NCBI RefSeq assembly: GCF_002968635.1
Contig: NZ_PVBN01000003.1
Coordinates: forward strand, 434,001-498,000
Origin: Neorhizobium alkalisoli
GTDB lineage: Bacteria; Pseudomonadota; Alphaproteobacteria; Rhizobiales; Rhizobiaceae
DNA length: 64,000 bases
Direction of reading: 5' to 3'
The translations under genes were made by a program, and so were the position numbers. Positions 45,838 to 54,893 of the stretch are shown one piece after another. The notes beneath the pieces were generated by a model. The model was not told the origin of the DNA, searched no databases, and saw only the letters and a program-made list of their open reading frames with translations. Numbering within the stretch: the stretch's first letter is position 1; every line of letters begins with the position of its first letter.

Positions 45838-47771
45838 TGCCAAGCTTCAACGCCGATCAAGGAGCAATTGAGATTGGTTCGATCAGACTGGACGACCTCG
45901 CGCCGATCATCGACGGCGCTGTCGTGCCCGGTACACCTCAGATTGTCGAGAACACCGGCTCATATCTGCTGAGATGGCCGCTGGAGGACGGCACGCGGTT
46001 TGAACTCGACCTCACGGCCGGCGACGCGGCGCGGCTGTCGGGTCGATTTCGCCTGACCGGTTTCTCTGGCGAGCGACGGCTGCGATCGCTCGGCCTTGCC
46101 TTCGGTCGCGCATGCAATGTGCAGCGCTATCTGCGCAATGGATATATGAGCTGGGACGGAAGCTATTTTGTCGAGCCTGCCAATGCTCGCGAGGCCGCCA
46201 AGGCAGATCCTACGGTCCTGTTGGGGTATGCTGCCACCGCGCTTGTTTCGATGCAGGACGACGTCGCGGTCGTGGGCTTTGTCAGGCATGATCGCTTCCA
46301 GAGCCGGCTGGCTTTCGATTTTGCAGACGGACCCTTGTCTTTCACGCTAGAGACGCTGATCGACGAAGTACCGCGCCAGGGCGTGGTGGAGGGTGAACCC
46401 TTCATCATACTCACGGCTTCCACTTACGAGGATGGCATGCGCGCCTGGGCCCGGGCTGTCGCAGCCGCGGCACCGGTTCCACCTCGCTTGCCCGAGTACC
46501 GGCTGACCGGCTGGTGTTCATGGTACAATCTCTACGCATCGCTCAGCCCGCCCGTGCTGATCGAGCATCTGGAGGCGGCGCGACGTTACCGCTGCTCAAG
46601 CGGCGCGCCGTTCGATATGTTCCTGGTTGATGACGGTTTTACGCCAGAAATGGGCGACTGGCTGGAAACCAAGCCGCAATTTCCCGATGGCATCAGGCCT
46701 ATCCTTGAGCTTATCTCCGCCGCCGGCTTTACCGCGGGTCTGTGGGTTGCCCCCTTCATGGTCGGCAACCGCTCGAACCTCTATGCGGCGCATCCCGACT
46801 GGGTGGTAAGGGATCGGCAAACCGGCAAGCCGCTCGCTCCAATGACCTTCTATGGCGAATTTCGCTGGCACAAGCGCAGCGAGGAATATTACGTCCTCGA
46901 CGTGACCCATCCCGATGCGGAGGCTTACATCCGGAAGGTGTTTCGAACCTGGAGGCATGATTGGGGCTGCCGCTATTTCAAGGCCGACTTCCTGCATCTC
47001 GGTTCGACCTATGGTCCCGAAGTCGCGCGATGGCATCGCGATGATCTCAGCCGCATTGAGATATGGATGATCATGACGCGCCTGATGCGCGAGGAAATTG
47101 GCGATGCTCCGCTGCTACTATGCGGTGCGCCTCTCTGGGCTCCTGTGGGTTTGGCCGACGCCATGCGCATCGGGCGCGACATCGGCGTTACGTGGAAGGG
47201 ACATTACTCCGCCGAATCCCTGCTGCGCGACCAGACGGCGCGCAACTTCGGCAATGGCATCCTGTGGCAGGCCGATCCTGACTGCATCCTGCTGCGCGAT
47301 CGGTTCCATGATCTGACGGATGCTCAGGTGCGTTCGCTGGCCTTGTTCGCAGGATTGGCCGGCGGCGTGCTGATGACGAGCGACCAGCTCGACGAAATAC
47401 CCGCGGAACGCCGCGAACTGCTGGCACGGCTCACCGGCGACGGCAAACCGTTTGCCTGCGATTTCCCGCTTGCCGGCACCTTGCAGCTGACCCACGGCGA
47501 GGGCACCGGACCCACCGGCAAGCCTATAATGACGACGACGGCCGATCCCGTCATCGTGCAGCGCCTGCAGCACGGGGACGAGACAATCCTCAATATTTTC
47601 AACACCGGCGAACATCACCTCGATCGCTTGGTTCCGTGGACGCTGGCGCAGCGCGGCGGTCCTTGCTCGGTCACCGAAGATGGCCGCTCCGTGCAGGCCA
47701 GTGAAGCCGGCGTGCAACTGTTGCTCGAACCGTTCCAATCGCGCGTTCTGTCGTTCCGGGACGGCCCATGA
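45834..47771 (+). CDS. GH36-family alpha-glycosidase
   Basis: This 645-residue protein has the clan GH-D architecture: N-terminal beta-sandwich, TIM barrel from about 225, C-terminal sheet. Signature segments are WCSWYNLY (227-234), FLVDDGF, LWVAPFMV, the nucleophile Asp in FKADFLHLG (D385) and the acid/base Asp in DAMRIGRDIG (D449). There is no signal peptide, so it acts in the cytoplasm on an imported oligosaccharide or glycoside. Family members include alpha-galactosidases and alpha-N-acetylgalactosaminidases. The start is the ATG at 45834 overlapping the previous stop; the longer frame is rejected. Confidence 0.88.
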   Translation: MMPSFNADQGAIEIGSIRLDDLAPIIDGAVVPGTPQIVENTGSYLLRWPLEDGTRFELDLTAGDAARLSGRFRLTGFSGERRLRSLGLAFGRACNVQRYLRNGYMSWDGSYFVEPANAREAAKADPTVLLGYAATALVSMQDDVAVVGFVRHDRFQSRLAFDFADGPLSFTLETLIDEVPRQGVVEGEPFIILTASTYEDGMRAWARAVAAAAPVPPRLPEYRLTGWCSWYNLYASLSPPVLIEHLEAARRYRCSSGAPFDMFLVDDGFTPEMGDWLETKPQFPDGIRPILELISAAGFTAGLWVAPFMVGNRSNLYAAHPDWVVRDRQTGKPLAPMTFYGEFRWHKRSEEYYVLDVTHPDAEAYIRKVFRTWRHDWGCRYFKADFLHLGSTYGPEVARWHRDDLSRIEIWMIMTRLMREEIGDAPLLLCGAPLWAPVGLADAMRIGRDIGVTWKGHYSAESLLRDQTARNFGNGILWQADPDCILLRDRFHDLTDAQVRSLALFAGLAGGVLMTSDQLDEIPAERRELLARLTGDGKPFACDFPLAGTLQLTHGEGTGPTGKPIMTTTADPVIVQRLQHGDETILNIFNTGEHHLDRLVPWTLAQRGGPCSVTEDGRSVQASEAGVQLLLEPFQSRVLSFRDGP

Positions 47772-47776
47772 TGACG

Positions 47777-48463
47777 TCAGCGAGGTTTGCTTCGGTTGCG
47801 AACCGGGCGCACCGCCGGCGCAGGCGGCAACATTGCGCGAATATCCACAAAAGGATAGATCGGCTTGAAGCTGTATGCCTCTGCGTAGGCGCCGGCTGGC
47901 GCGTTGCATTGACCGGCGCGAAATGCATTGTGAGCTCCAGCCGCCAGGACAAATCGCTCCGGGTCCTGAGAAACATGGCACCGGATCGCCTGTGCCTTCA
48001 GCGCGAAATGCTCGCTGATATCGACATAGAAGAACGGTTCGGATCCCACCCCCTGCAGCGTGTCGGCATAGATGACCGGCGCGGTGAAGGACGCGGCGAG
48101 AGCAACAGCTTCGGACAGAGCGCGGTGATCGCCGTGATAGTCGTTTCCCCCATGGGTGATGACGATGTCAGGCAAGACATCGTCAATGAGCGCCTTCAAC
48201 GCCGCATCGAGTGCACTGTCGGCGACCAGCGCGCCGTCAGGGAAATCGAGGAACCTCAGATCGGCGCTGAGAAGATCGGCCGCGGTTTGCGCCTCCTTGC
48301 GTCGCGTGCGCGCCAGCTCGACCGGGTCGCCGGCTCCGCCCTTCGCTCCATCGGTGGCGATGGCGATGATCAGGTCGGCGCCCATCACCTTCCATGCGGC
48401 GAGCGCACCGAACATGAAGATCTCGATGTCATCGGGATGCGCGCCCAGCGCCAGTACTTTCAT
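47777..48463 (-). CDS. PIG-L (LmbE-like) deacetylase
   Basis: This 228-residue protein has the zinc-site motif AHPDDIEIF (H9, D11, D12) and the second site HGDHRAL. Family members remove N-acetyl groups from GlcNAc-type sugars, including GlcNAc-inositol and diacetylchitobiose-like substrates. It is convergent with the glycosidase gene (five bases apart) and divergent from the DMT transporter gene (29 bases). Its presence hints that the cluster's substrate carries an acetamido group. Confidence 0.87.
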   Translation of the reverse strand: MKVLALGAHPDDIEIFMFGALAAWKVMGADLIIAIATDGAKGGAGDPVELARTRRKEAQTAADLLSADLRFLDFPDGALVADSALDAALKALIDDVLPDIVITHGGNDYHGDHRALSEAVALAASFTAPVIYADTLQGVGSEPFFYVDISEHFALKAQAIRCHVSQDPERFVLAAGAHNAFRAGQCNAPAGAYAEAYSFKPIYPFVDIRAMLPPAPAVRPVRNRSKPR

Positions 48464-48492
48464 TTCCGGTCCTCTCGCCTGTCGCGCCTGTC

Positions 48493-49356
48493 ATGAAGAA
48501 TGGCGTCCTGATTGCCCTCTTGTCCTACGCGACCTTTTCATGGGGTGACGCCTGCATCAAGGCGTCTCGCGGCGGTATGTCCGTGTTCCAGATCGGCTTT
48601 CTGGTAGCGGCGGCCGCTGCGTTCTTCCTGTTTTTCGCGCATGGTCCCGAGGAGCGTTGGCGCGATTTCTGGCGTACCAAGCGGCCATGGCTGGTGCAGG
48701 CGCGCGCGATCACCGGCTCAGGTGCTGGAATCCTCGGTGTCTATGCTTTCACCACCATTCCGATGGCCGAAGCCTATTCGCTTATCTTCCTCTCTCCCTT
48801 TTTCGTCACGCTCCTGTCGACATTGATTCTGAAGGAGCAGATCGGCCCGTGGCGCTGGGGCGCGGTATTTGCCGGCTTTTGTGGCGTACTCCTGGTGGTA
48901 CGCCCGGGCTTTCGCGAATTGTCGCTCGGTCACCTTGCGGCCCTCGGCATCGCCTTTCTCACCGCCACGACCGTGATCCTCCTGCGCTCGCTGTCCCGCA
49001 CGGAAAAGCGTACGACGATCCTAGGGGTCATGATGATCTATGCGCTTGTTATCAACGCTGCCGGCATGATGCTGACCGGAGCGAAAGTGCCTTCCGTCAG
49101 GGAAATCTCCCTTGTCCTGGCGGCCGGCGCGTTCTCCGCCTGTGGTCAAGTGCTGCTCCTTCAGGCCATGAAACTCGCACCGGCCAATCACGTGGCGCCG
49201 ACGCAGTACTCGCAGATAGCATGGGCGGCAGCAATCGGCGCGGCCGTGTTCCAGGAATATCCCGACCGGCTGGCGATAGTCGGCCTGGTCATCGTCGCAC
49301 TTGCCGGCCTGACGACCCTCATCCGCGAGAAGACGAGGCTCGGCAAGGTTCGCTGA
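48493..49356 (+). CDS. EamA/DMT-family transporter
   Basis: This 287-residue inner-membrane protein has about ten segments arranged as two EamA repeats, the first around FTTIPMAEAYSLIFLSPFFVTLLS and the second around MKLAPANHVAPTQYSQIAWAA. Such proteins commonly export metabolites. It may expel a by-product of the glycoside pathway. Confidence 0.85.
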   Translation: MKNGVLIALLSYATFSWGDACIKASRGGMSVFQIGFLVAAAAAFFLFFAHGPEERWRDFWRTKRPWLVQARAITGSGAGILGVYAFTTIPMAEAYSLIFLSPFFVTLLSTLILKEQIGPWRWGAVFAGFCGVLLVVRPGFRELSLGHLAALGIAFLTATTVILLRSLSRTEKRTTILGVMMIYALVINAAGMMLTGAKVPSVREISLVLAAGAFSACGQVLLLQAMKLAPANHVAPTQYSQIAWAAAIGAAVFQEYPDRLAIVGLVIVALAGLTTLIREKTRLGKVR

Positions 49357-49420
49357 AACCGCGGAGCCGAAACAGGCTATAAGGCGCCCTTGTTCAGGCA
49401 TGAAGACTAGCGGCGTCGAA

Positions 49421-49440
49421 GCTCCCTTTCGCCAGGGAGC
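49421..49440. terminator. Hairpin between convergent genes
   Basis: GCTCCCT and AGGGAGC form a perfect 7-bp stem with a 6-nt loop, centred in the 105-bp gap between the DMT transporter and the convergent GH63-like gene. There is no T-tract on either strand, so it is at best a weak bidirectional terminator. Confidence 0.4.
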
Positions 49441-49461
49441 GTCGGGACCGGGAGCGTTCCA

Positions 49462-50739
49462 TCACGCCGCCTGGACGAACTCCAGCACCATAGCCGCAGT
49501 CCAGGTGAAGCGTCCGCCGCCGAGTGGCTCGCCATCCAGCGGATCGTAATATTCGGCAAAACCGCTTTCGGCGATCAGGTCGAGGCTGGACTGCGTGATG
49601 CGTTCGGCCATCGCGGTTTGCCCGGCGACAGCAAGACCATCGGCGATCATATAGTTCACGACAAGCCAGCACGGCCCACGCCAATACCGCTTGGCGTCGA
49701 AGCGGGGATCGGCGGGATCGTGCGAAGGCACGAGGAAACGCGCCTTCTCCGCCAGCTTGCCAATGGTATTGGAGATCACTTCCGCGCGAGCCTTCGGCAC
49801 GGCGCAAAAGGCCGCCAGCAGGCCGCCGATCGAGGCACTGTCGATCAGCTTGCCGATGACACGGTCGAGGCAGAGATATTGCCCGTGTTCTTCGCTCCAC
49901 AACTTTTCCATCGCCTCCTGTCCCTTCTCGGAGCGATCGCGGTTTGCCTGCGCCAGCGCCGGCTCCCCGAGTTCCGTGGCAAGCACCGCCAGATCGGCGC
50001 AGGAGCGGATCAGGATCGCATTGAAGCCGGGATCGACTACCTGAAACGGCGAGGCGTCGTGCAGTTTGGAATTGTTCCAGTCGAGGCTGCGAAAATGCTG
50101 TAGCAGCCAGAGATAGCGGTCATACTGTTCCTTGGTCGGACGGTGTTTCGGATCGGCATGTTGGGTATCGCGGCGTACATAGGGCTCGACGCCGTGGGTC
50201 GGCACGCGCTCGAAAGCCTCGTCCCAGTCGATGGAATTGTCGCGACCGGCCTCCCACGGATGGATGATGGCGACGAGGCCTTCCTTCTGCGGATCGCGGT
50301 TTTCGTAGAACCACCGATGCCAGGCATCGATCTTGGGCAGCAGCGCCCTCGCCCGGCGCGCCGCCGCCTGTTTGTTCCTGGCATTGTCATAGAGTCGACG
50401 CACGGCAAAACCGGCGACCGCAGGCTGTGTGATGCCTGAAGTCGGCGTCGGACGACCGGATTTCCACACGTCAGGGCCGGGGAAATAACCGTCGTCATAC
50501 ACATGGAAGATAATGTGTGGCACCATACCGTCGGGCCATTGATGCTGGAACAAAGTCTCGATCTCGACCCAGGCGCGATCTTCGTCAAAATGACGCTGAC
50601 CAAGGGCGGTGAGGCAGGAATCCCAGTTCCACTGGAAAGGATAGAGCCCCTTGGTGGGCACAGTGTATACGCCCCGATCGTTTTCCTTCAGTACCTCGAC
50701 AGCGCGGTCGATGACGTCCTGTTTCTTGAGCGTCGTCAT
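49462..50739 (-). CDS. GH63-like glycoside hydrolase (glucosylglycerate hydrolase type)
   Basis: This 425-residue (alpha/alpha)6-barrel protein is often labelled amylo-1,6-glucosidase. Characteristic segments are YPFQWNWDSC near residue 35, FQHQWPDGMVPHI, NSIDWDEAF, YWRGPCWLVVNYMI and the C-terminal FTWTAAMVLEF. These match bacterial GH63 enzymes, including mannosyl- and glucosylglycerate hydrolases. The ATG at 50739 is chosen; the frame to 50889 enters the ATPase gene. Last gene of the minus-strand transport operon, 16 bases after the ATPase gene. No signal peptide. Confidence 0.83.
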   Translation of the reverse strand: MTTLKKQDVIDRAVEVLKENDRGVYTVPTKGLYPFQWNWDSCLTALGQRHFDEDRAWVEIETLFQHQWPDGMVPHIIFHVYDDGYFPGPDVWKSGRPTPTSGITQPAVAGFAVRRLYDNARNKQAAARRARALLPKIDAWHRWFYENRDPQKEGLVAIIHPWEAGRDNSIDWDEAFERVPTHGVEPYVRRDTQHADPKHRPTKEQYDRYLWLLQHFRSLDWNNSKLHDASPFQVVDPGFNAILIRSCADLAVLATELGEPALAQANRDRSEKGQEAMEKLWSEEHGQYLCLDRVIGKLIDSASIGGLLAAFCAVPKARAEVISNTIGKLAEKARFLVPSHDPADPRFDAKRYWRGPCWLVVNYMIADGLAVAGQTAMAERITQSSLDLIAESGFAEYYDPLDGEPLGGGRFTWTAAMVLEFVQAA

Positions 50740-50755
50740 GGTGGCTTCTCCTAAA

Positions 50756-51796
50756 TCATTGTATGGCGGATGTTGACTGGGGATCGAACCAGCGAATGCG
50801 GTCGGCTCGTGGCACGAGCGACAGCATGTCGCCGGTTTTGGCCTCCGCGTTGGAATCGAGCACGACCCGGAAAATCTTGCCTTCGACATCAGTGGTGATC
50901 AGCGTGTGCGCGCCCAGCGGCTCGACCACGCGCACGGTGGCGGGAATGCCGCCTGGGCCGATATCCATATCTTCGGGGCGAATGGCAAATTCGATGTCGC
51001 CCGAAGCCTTCGGACCTTTCAGCATGCTGCCGGCGACGATAAACCGCTCCTCGCCCGACTTGGTCGCCGGCAAGAAATTCATCGGCGGGTTGCCGATGAA
51101 GGAGCCTACAAAACGCGCGGCCGGATTGCGATAAACTTCCACCGGCGAGGCTGCCTGCACGATGCGGCCCTGATGCATGACGGCGATGCGGTCGGCCAGG
51201 CTCATCGCCTCGACCTGATCATGCGTCACATAGATTGCCGTGGTCTTGGAGTGAGCCAGAACGCCCTTCAGCTCGGCGCGCATTTCCAGACGCAAGAGCG
51301 CGTCGAGATTGGAGAGCGGCTCGTCCATCAGGATCACGTCGGGCTCCATGGCGAGGGCGCGTGCAACCGCGACGCGCTGCCGCTGCCCGCCGGACAGTTG
51401 GCCGGAGTATCGCTGCAGGAGCTGTTCGATATGCATCAGTTCCGCGGTGCGTTTGACGCGATGGTCGACTTCCGACTGCGGCTTTTTCTGCATGCGCAGG
51501 CCGAAAGCGATGTTTTCATAGACGGTCAGGTGAGGAAATACCGCATAGTTCTGGAAAACCATCGCGATACCGCGTTGGCGCGGCGGCAGGTGATCGACCC
51601 GACGCCCCCCGATCCAAACCTCGCCCTCGCTGGGGGTTTCGAGGCCCGCAATGATACGCAACAGCGTGGTCTTGCCGCAGCCCGAAGCGCCGAGCAGCAC
51701 CATAAACTCCTGGTTGGTGATGGTGAGGTCGATCTGATGCAGCGCTGTGAAGGCCCCGAACCGTTTGGCAACGCCCTTGATCTCGATTTCAGCCAT
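50756..51796 (-). CDS. CUT1 ABC importer ATPase (MalK/UgpC type)
   Basis: This 346-residue ATPase has Walker [26 protein letters not shown], signature [14 protein letters not shown], Walker [16 protein letters not shown] and a C-terminal TOBE domain ([11 protein letters not shown]). It powers the permease pair encoded upstream. Confidence 0.92.
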   Translation of the reverse strand: MAEIEIKGVAKRFGAFTALHQIDLTITNQEFMVLLGASGCGKTTLLRIIAGLETPSEGEVWIGGRRVDHLPPRQRGIAMVFQNYAVFPHLTVYENIAFGLRMQKKPQSEVDHRVKRTAELMHIEQLLQRYSGQLSGGQRQRVAVARALAMEPDVILMDEPLSNLDALLRLEMRAELKGVLAHSKTTAIYVTHDQVEAMSLADRIAVMHQGRIVQAASPVEVYRNPAARFVGSFIGNPPMNFLPATKSGEERFIVAGSMLKGPKASGDIEFAIRPEDMDIGPGGIPATVRVVEPLGAHTLITTDVEGKIFRVVLDSNAEAKTGDMLSLVPRADRIRWFDPQSTSAIQ

Positions 51797-51806
51797 TGTC
51801 TTCCTC

Positions 51807-52661
51807 CTAGCGGTTGGCGATGCCCCACATGGCGAACAGATATTTGCGCACGGCGAAGATGAAAATCAGCGCCGGCACGACGAGCGCCGCGCCGCCCGCG
51901 AACTTGAGATAGAGTGGCGAGACGTTGATGGATTGCAGCAGGAAAGCTGTGAGTGTTCGATTTTCAATGGTGAGTACGGCGGCTGCGAAAACCTCGTTCC
52001 ACGATATGGTGAATGCAAATACTGCCGATGCTGCAATCCCGGGCAGCGCGAGCGGCAGGACGACCTTTCGGAAAGCCTGCCAGCGATTGCAGCCGAGCGT
52101 CCAGGCGGCCTCCTCGAGTTCCACCGGAATGCCCGAGAACAGAGAAAAGGTGATCAGCACCGCAAAGGGTAACGACAGCGTCGTATGCACGATTGCGAGT
52201 CCGAAGGCGGTATCGTCGAGCCCGGTGCGAATGAAAAGCACCGCCAAGGGCAGGGCCAGCAGGGGCAACGGGAAGGCGCGCGTCATCAGCACAAGGAAGC
52301 GAAACGCTTCCTTGCCCGGAAAATCGAACCGCGACAGCGCGTAACCCGCAGGCGCGCCGATGCCGATAGAAAGCACCATGGTCAGAAGCGCCACCACGAC
52401 CGAATTCCACAAGGCCTTGCCGACGCCCTGGAAGTTCAGGAAGAACGAAAGCGAACCAAAATCAAAGGATGGGATCATCCGTTTCGGAAAACTGGTCACC
52501 TCGGCTGGCGAGGAGAGCGCGTTGACCAGCAGGAGGTAGATCGGCAGCAGCACCCAAACACACAGCACCACAATGCAGGCGATCAGGAGCCCGCTGCCGG
52601 CCTTGCGAGCATCGGTTACGGCAGCCGGCACAGCCGGCAGATCGTTTGTCACGACTGTCAT
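51807..52661 (-). CDS. CUT1 ABC permease (MalG-like)
   Basis: This 284-residue permease starts at the ATG at 52661, overlapping the stop of the preceding permease (ATGA). It has about six membrane segments and the coupling loop VELEEAAWTLGCNRWQAFRKVVLPLALPG. The longer frame to 52937 is antisense-like arginine-rich sequence and is rejected. Confidence 0.91.
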   Translation of the reverse strand: MTVVTNDLPAVPAAVTDARKAGSGLLIACIVVLCVWVLLPIYLLLVNALSSPAEVTSFPKRMIPSFDFGSLSFFLNFQGVGKALWNSVVVALLTMVLSIGIGAPAGYALSRFDFPGKEAFRFLVLMTRAFPLPLLALPLAVLFIRTGLDDTAFGLAIVHTTLSLPFAVLITFSLFSGIPVELEEAAWTLGCNRWQAFRKVVLPLALPGIAASAVFAFTISWNEVFAAAVLTIENRTLTAFLLQSINVSPLYLKFAGGAALVVPALIFIFAVRKYLFAMWGIANR

Positions 52662-53506
52662 AGGCGGGCCTCCTTGGGAACACGCAGCAGATAGAGCAGC
52701 AGCAGTGTGAATGCGATGGAGATTACCAGGATCAGCATGGCGAAAGCTGCAGCTACGCCACGATCTTGTAATGCGAACTGCCAATGATAGGTCTCTCCCA
52801 TCAGGACGGGGAACTGTGTGCCCGCGAGCGCGGCGACGACGGCGAAGACCTCGAAAGCAAGGATGACGCGCAGGATGAGCGCGGTCTGCAGGCTGGGCCT
52901 GAGCAGAGGCAAAGTGACCTTGACGAAACGCTTCCACGGACTGGCGCCGAACACCTCCGCAGCCTCGTAATATTCCTTGGGAATGAGCCCCATGCCGGCC
53001 ACAAGGATGACCATCATGATCGCCGTGGCACGCCAGACCTCAGCCAGCACGACGGCAATAAAGATCACCCACTTGTTCTGGTAGCCGAGGAACATGATCG
53101 GCTTGTCGATGAGACCCAGGCTCACGAGCCAGCTGTTCAGAAAACCGGACTGCTCGAAGATGGCGAGCCAGATCAGGCCCGCCGCAAGATCGGACAGGCC
53201 AAGCGGAATGGCGAAGATATAGAGAATGGCGCTTCGCCCCGTCGAAAGCTTGGAGACGATGGTAGCCATCGAGAGAGCCATGGCCAGTTGGATCGGCACG
53301 ACAACGGCCGCCAGCAACATGGTATTGCGGAAGGTCTCGGAAAACTTCCAGTTGCTCGTCATCGTACGGAAGTTGTCGAGCGTCACCGCTCCACCTTTGG
53401 TGAAGGCGTCAATAGCGACCAACACGAAAGGATAAAGAAAGAACACGACCAGAAAGACCGTGGCCGGCGCCAATAGAAAGTATGGTAAGGCTTTCGTTGA
53501 GCGCAT
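52658..53506 (-). CDS. CUT1 ABC permease (MalF-like)
   Basis: This 282-residue permease begins with LPYFLLAPATVFLVVFFLYPFVLVAIDAF, followed by LDNFRTMTSNWKF, the MalF-type start. The coupling loop is YYEAAEVFGASPWKRFVKVTLP. A strong stem-loop separates it from the upstream binding-protein gene. Confidence 0.91.
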   Translation of the reverse strand: MRSTKALPYFLLAPATVFLVVFFLYPFVLVAIDAFTKGGAVTLDNFRTMTSNWKFSETFRNTMLLAAVVVPIQLAMALSMATIVSKLSTGRSAILYIFAIPLGLSDLAAGLIWLAIFEQSGFLNSWLVSLGLIDKPIMFLGYQNKWVIFIAVVLAEVWRATAIMMVILVAGMGLIPKEYYEAAEVFGASPWKRFVKVTLPLLRPSLQTALILRVILAFEVFAVVAALAGTQFPVLMGETYHWQFALQDRGVAAAFAMLILVISIAFTLLLLYLLRVPKEARL

Positions 53507-53544
53507 GGCGCCGCCTCCATCGGATCAGCATGGATCGGGTCGAG

Positions 53545-53571
53545 GCGTCCGAGCATCAAGTGCCCGGACGC
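53545..53571 (-). other. Intercistronic stem-loop after the binding-protein gene
   Basis: GCGTCCG (53545-53551) pairs perfectly with CGGACGC (53565-53571), and inside it GCA pairs with TGC across one mismatch, leaving a 5-nt loop. It lies 13 bases after the binding-protein stop. No T-tract, so mRNA stabilisation or partial termination is the likely role. Confidence 0.6.
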
Positions 53572-53583
53572 GATAAAGGCTCC

Positions 53584-54852
53584 CTACTCCACCGGGCAGG
53601 CACCCTGCGACACCGGATCCGGCTGCCAGCACGGCGCCTTGGCCTGATCGATCAGCGCCTTCAGTGCTTGAGCCTGCTCGTCGAGCGCCGGACGGATGTC
53701 CTGACCGCCGAGAATGATCCGTTCAAAGGTGTCGTTGTAGATCTGGTTGAACTTGCCGCCGAGATTGCCGAGGCCGGTCGGCAGAAGCGCGGGCACCGCG
53801 TCCTTGGCGCCGGTCTGAGCGGCAATCGCCGGACCGGATACCTTGACCGAATTCGGCATGTCGTCCGGCAGGTTCACGTTCACAACGGGAAAGAAATTAG
53901 TGGCGCGCAGGGTGGCGATCTGCGTTTCCGGCTTCATCATATAGGCGATGAGCTCCTTGGACTTCTCTATATCAGGCGCGGTCTTGGGAATACCGATGCC
54001 GGCGATGACCGGCATGAAGCCGCGACCGGCAGGACCAGCAGGAACCGGGAAGGCGACGAAGTCGGCAGGTTTCTGGTTGAAGGCATCGGCGAGACGCGCA
54101 ACATGGTCGAACGCGACCCAGACTTCCTCTGAAAGCAGCGGCTGCTGCATGAAGGCGTAGGTGGTCGAGGCCGGGTTGGTGTACTGCCAGAGCTCCTTGA
54201 ATTTACCCCAACCGGCTTCGGCCTCCGGCGAGCGGAATTTCGTCACCATCGACTTCGTGTAGGAAGGCAGCAGGAAACCCTGAAAGAAGCGGTGCTTCAG
54301 GCCTTCCGGACCGGCTGGGAATCCGAACTTCGGCGAGCCGGTCTTTTCTGCCATATTCTTCGCCCACTCGATCAACTGATCGTAAGTCAGCGCATTTATG
54401 TCAGCACCTTGCGGCAGAAATTCCAAGGCTTTCTTGTTTGCGGCCATGATGTAGGTCGCCTGCATCCACGGAAGATACTTCTGCTCCGAGGTGCCAAGCT
54501 TGGCGAGTTCCCTGTACTGGTCGTTCACACGCACGTCGCCGAGCTTGATGCCCGAAAGGTCGACCAGATCGCCCGACATCGACGAGAACGAACCATGCAG
54601 AGCGCCGAGCACCGCGATCGTGCCCTTACCGGCCTGGATCTCGGCCTGCAGGCGGGTTAACCAGGGACCATCGTCGGAGGGCTGGTAGTCGACGCCGCCG
54701 GGAAAGCCCTTCAGCACGATATCGCGCATCTTCTGCGCTTCCTCGACTGGCTTAGCCTGAGTCGACCAGAACAGTGCCTGCGCCGAGGCGGCGCCCGATA
54801 GCAGCGCCGTGGCGAACGCCGCGCCGGCAACGAGTTTAAGCAGCTTTTTCAT
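53584..54852 (-). CDS. ABC extracellular solute-binding protein (SBP_bac_1)
   Basis: This 422-residue protein has a Sec signal peptide (MKKLLKLVAGAAFATALLSGAASAQ). The mature part is of the CUT1 sugar-binding type (ELAKLGTSEQKYLPWMQATYIMAANK). Two cysteines near the C-terminus (CWQPDPVSQGAC) could form a disulfide. First gene of the SBP-permease-permease-ATPase-GH63 operon, with a LacI-type half operator between promoter and ribosome-binding site. Confidence 0.9.
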   Translation of the reverse strand: MKKLLKLVAGAAFATALLSGAASAQALFWSTQAKPVEEAQKMRDIVLKGFPGGVDYQPSDDGPWLTRLQAEIQAGKGTIAVLGALHGSFSSMSGDLVDLSGIKLGDVRVNDQYRELAKLGTSEQKYLPWMQATYIMAANKKALEFLPQGADINALTYDQLIEWAKNMAEKTGSPKFGFPAGPEGLKHRFFQGFLLPSYTKSMVTKFRSPEAEAGWGKFKELWQYTNPASTTYAFMQQPLLSEEVWVAFDHVARLADAFNQKPADFVAFPVPAGPAGRGFMPVIAGIGIPKTAPDIEKSKELIAYMMKPETQIATLRATNFFPVVNVNLPDDMPNSVKVSGPAIAAQTGAKDAVPALLPTGLGNLGGKFNQIYNDTFERIILGGQDIRPALDEQAQALKALIDQAKAPCWQPDPVSQGACPVE

Positions 54853-54868
54853 CGTTCTCCTCCCTGAT

Positions 54869-54876
54869 GAACGTTT
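54869..54876 (-). promoter_or_regulatory. LacI-type operator near the binding-protein gene
   Basis: On the minus strand the sequence is AAACGTTC, seven of eight positions of the AAACGTTT core found at the two stronger sites. It lies 17 bases upstream of the binding-protein start codon, so a bound repressor would block transcription. Confidence 0.45.
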
Positions 54877-54893
54877 CGAAAATTGCAGTCTGG

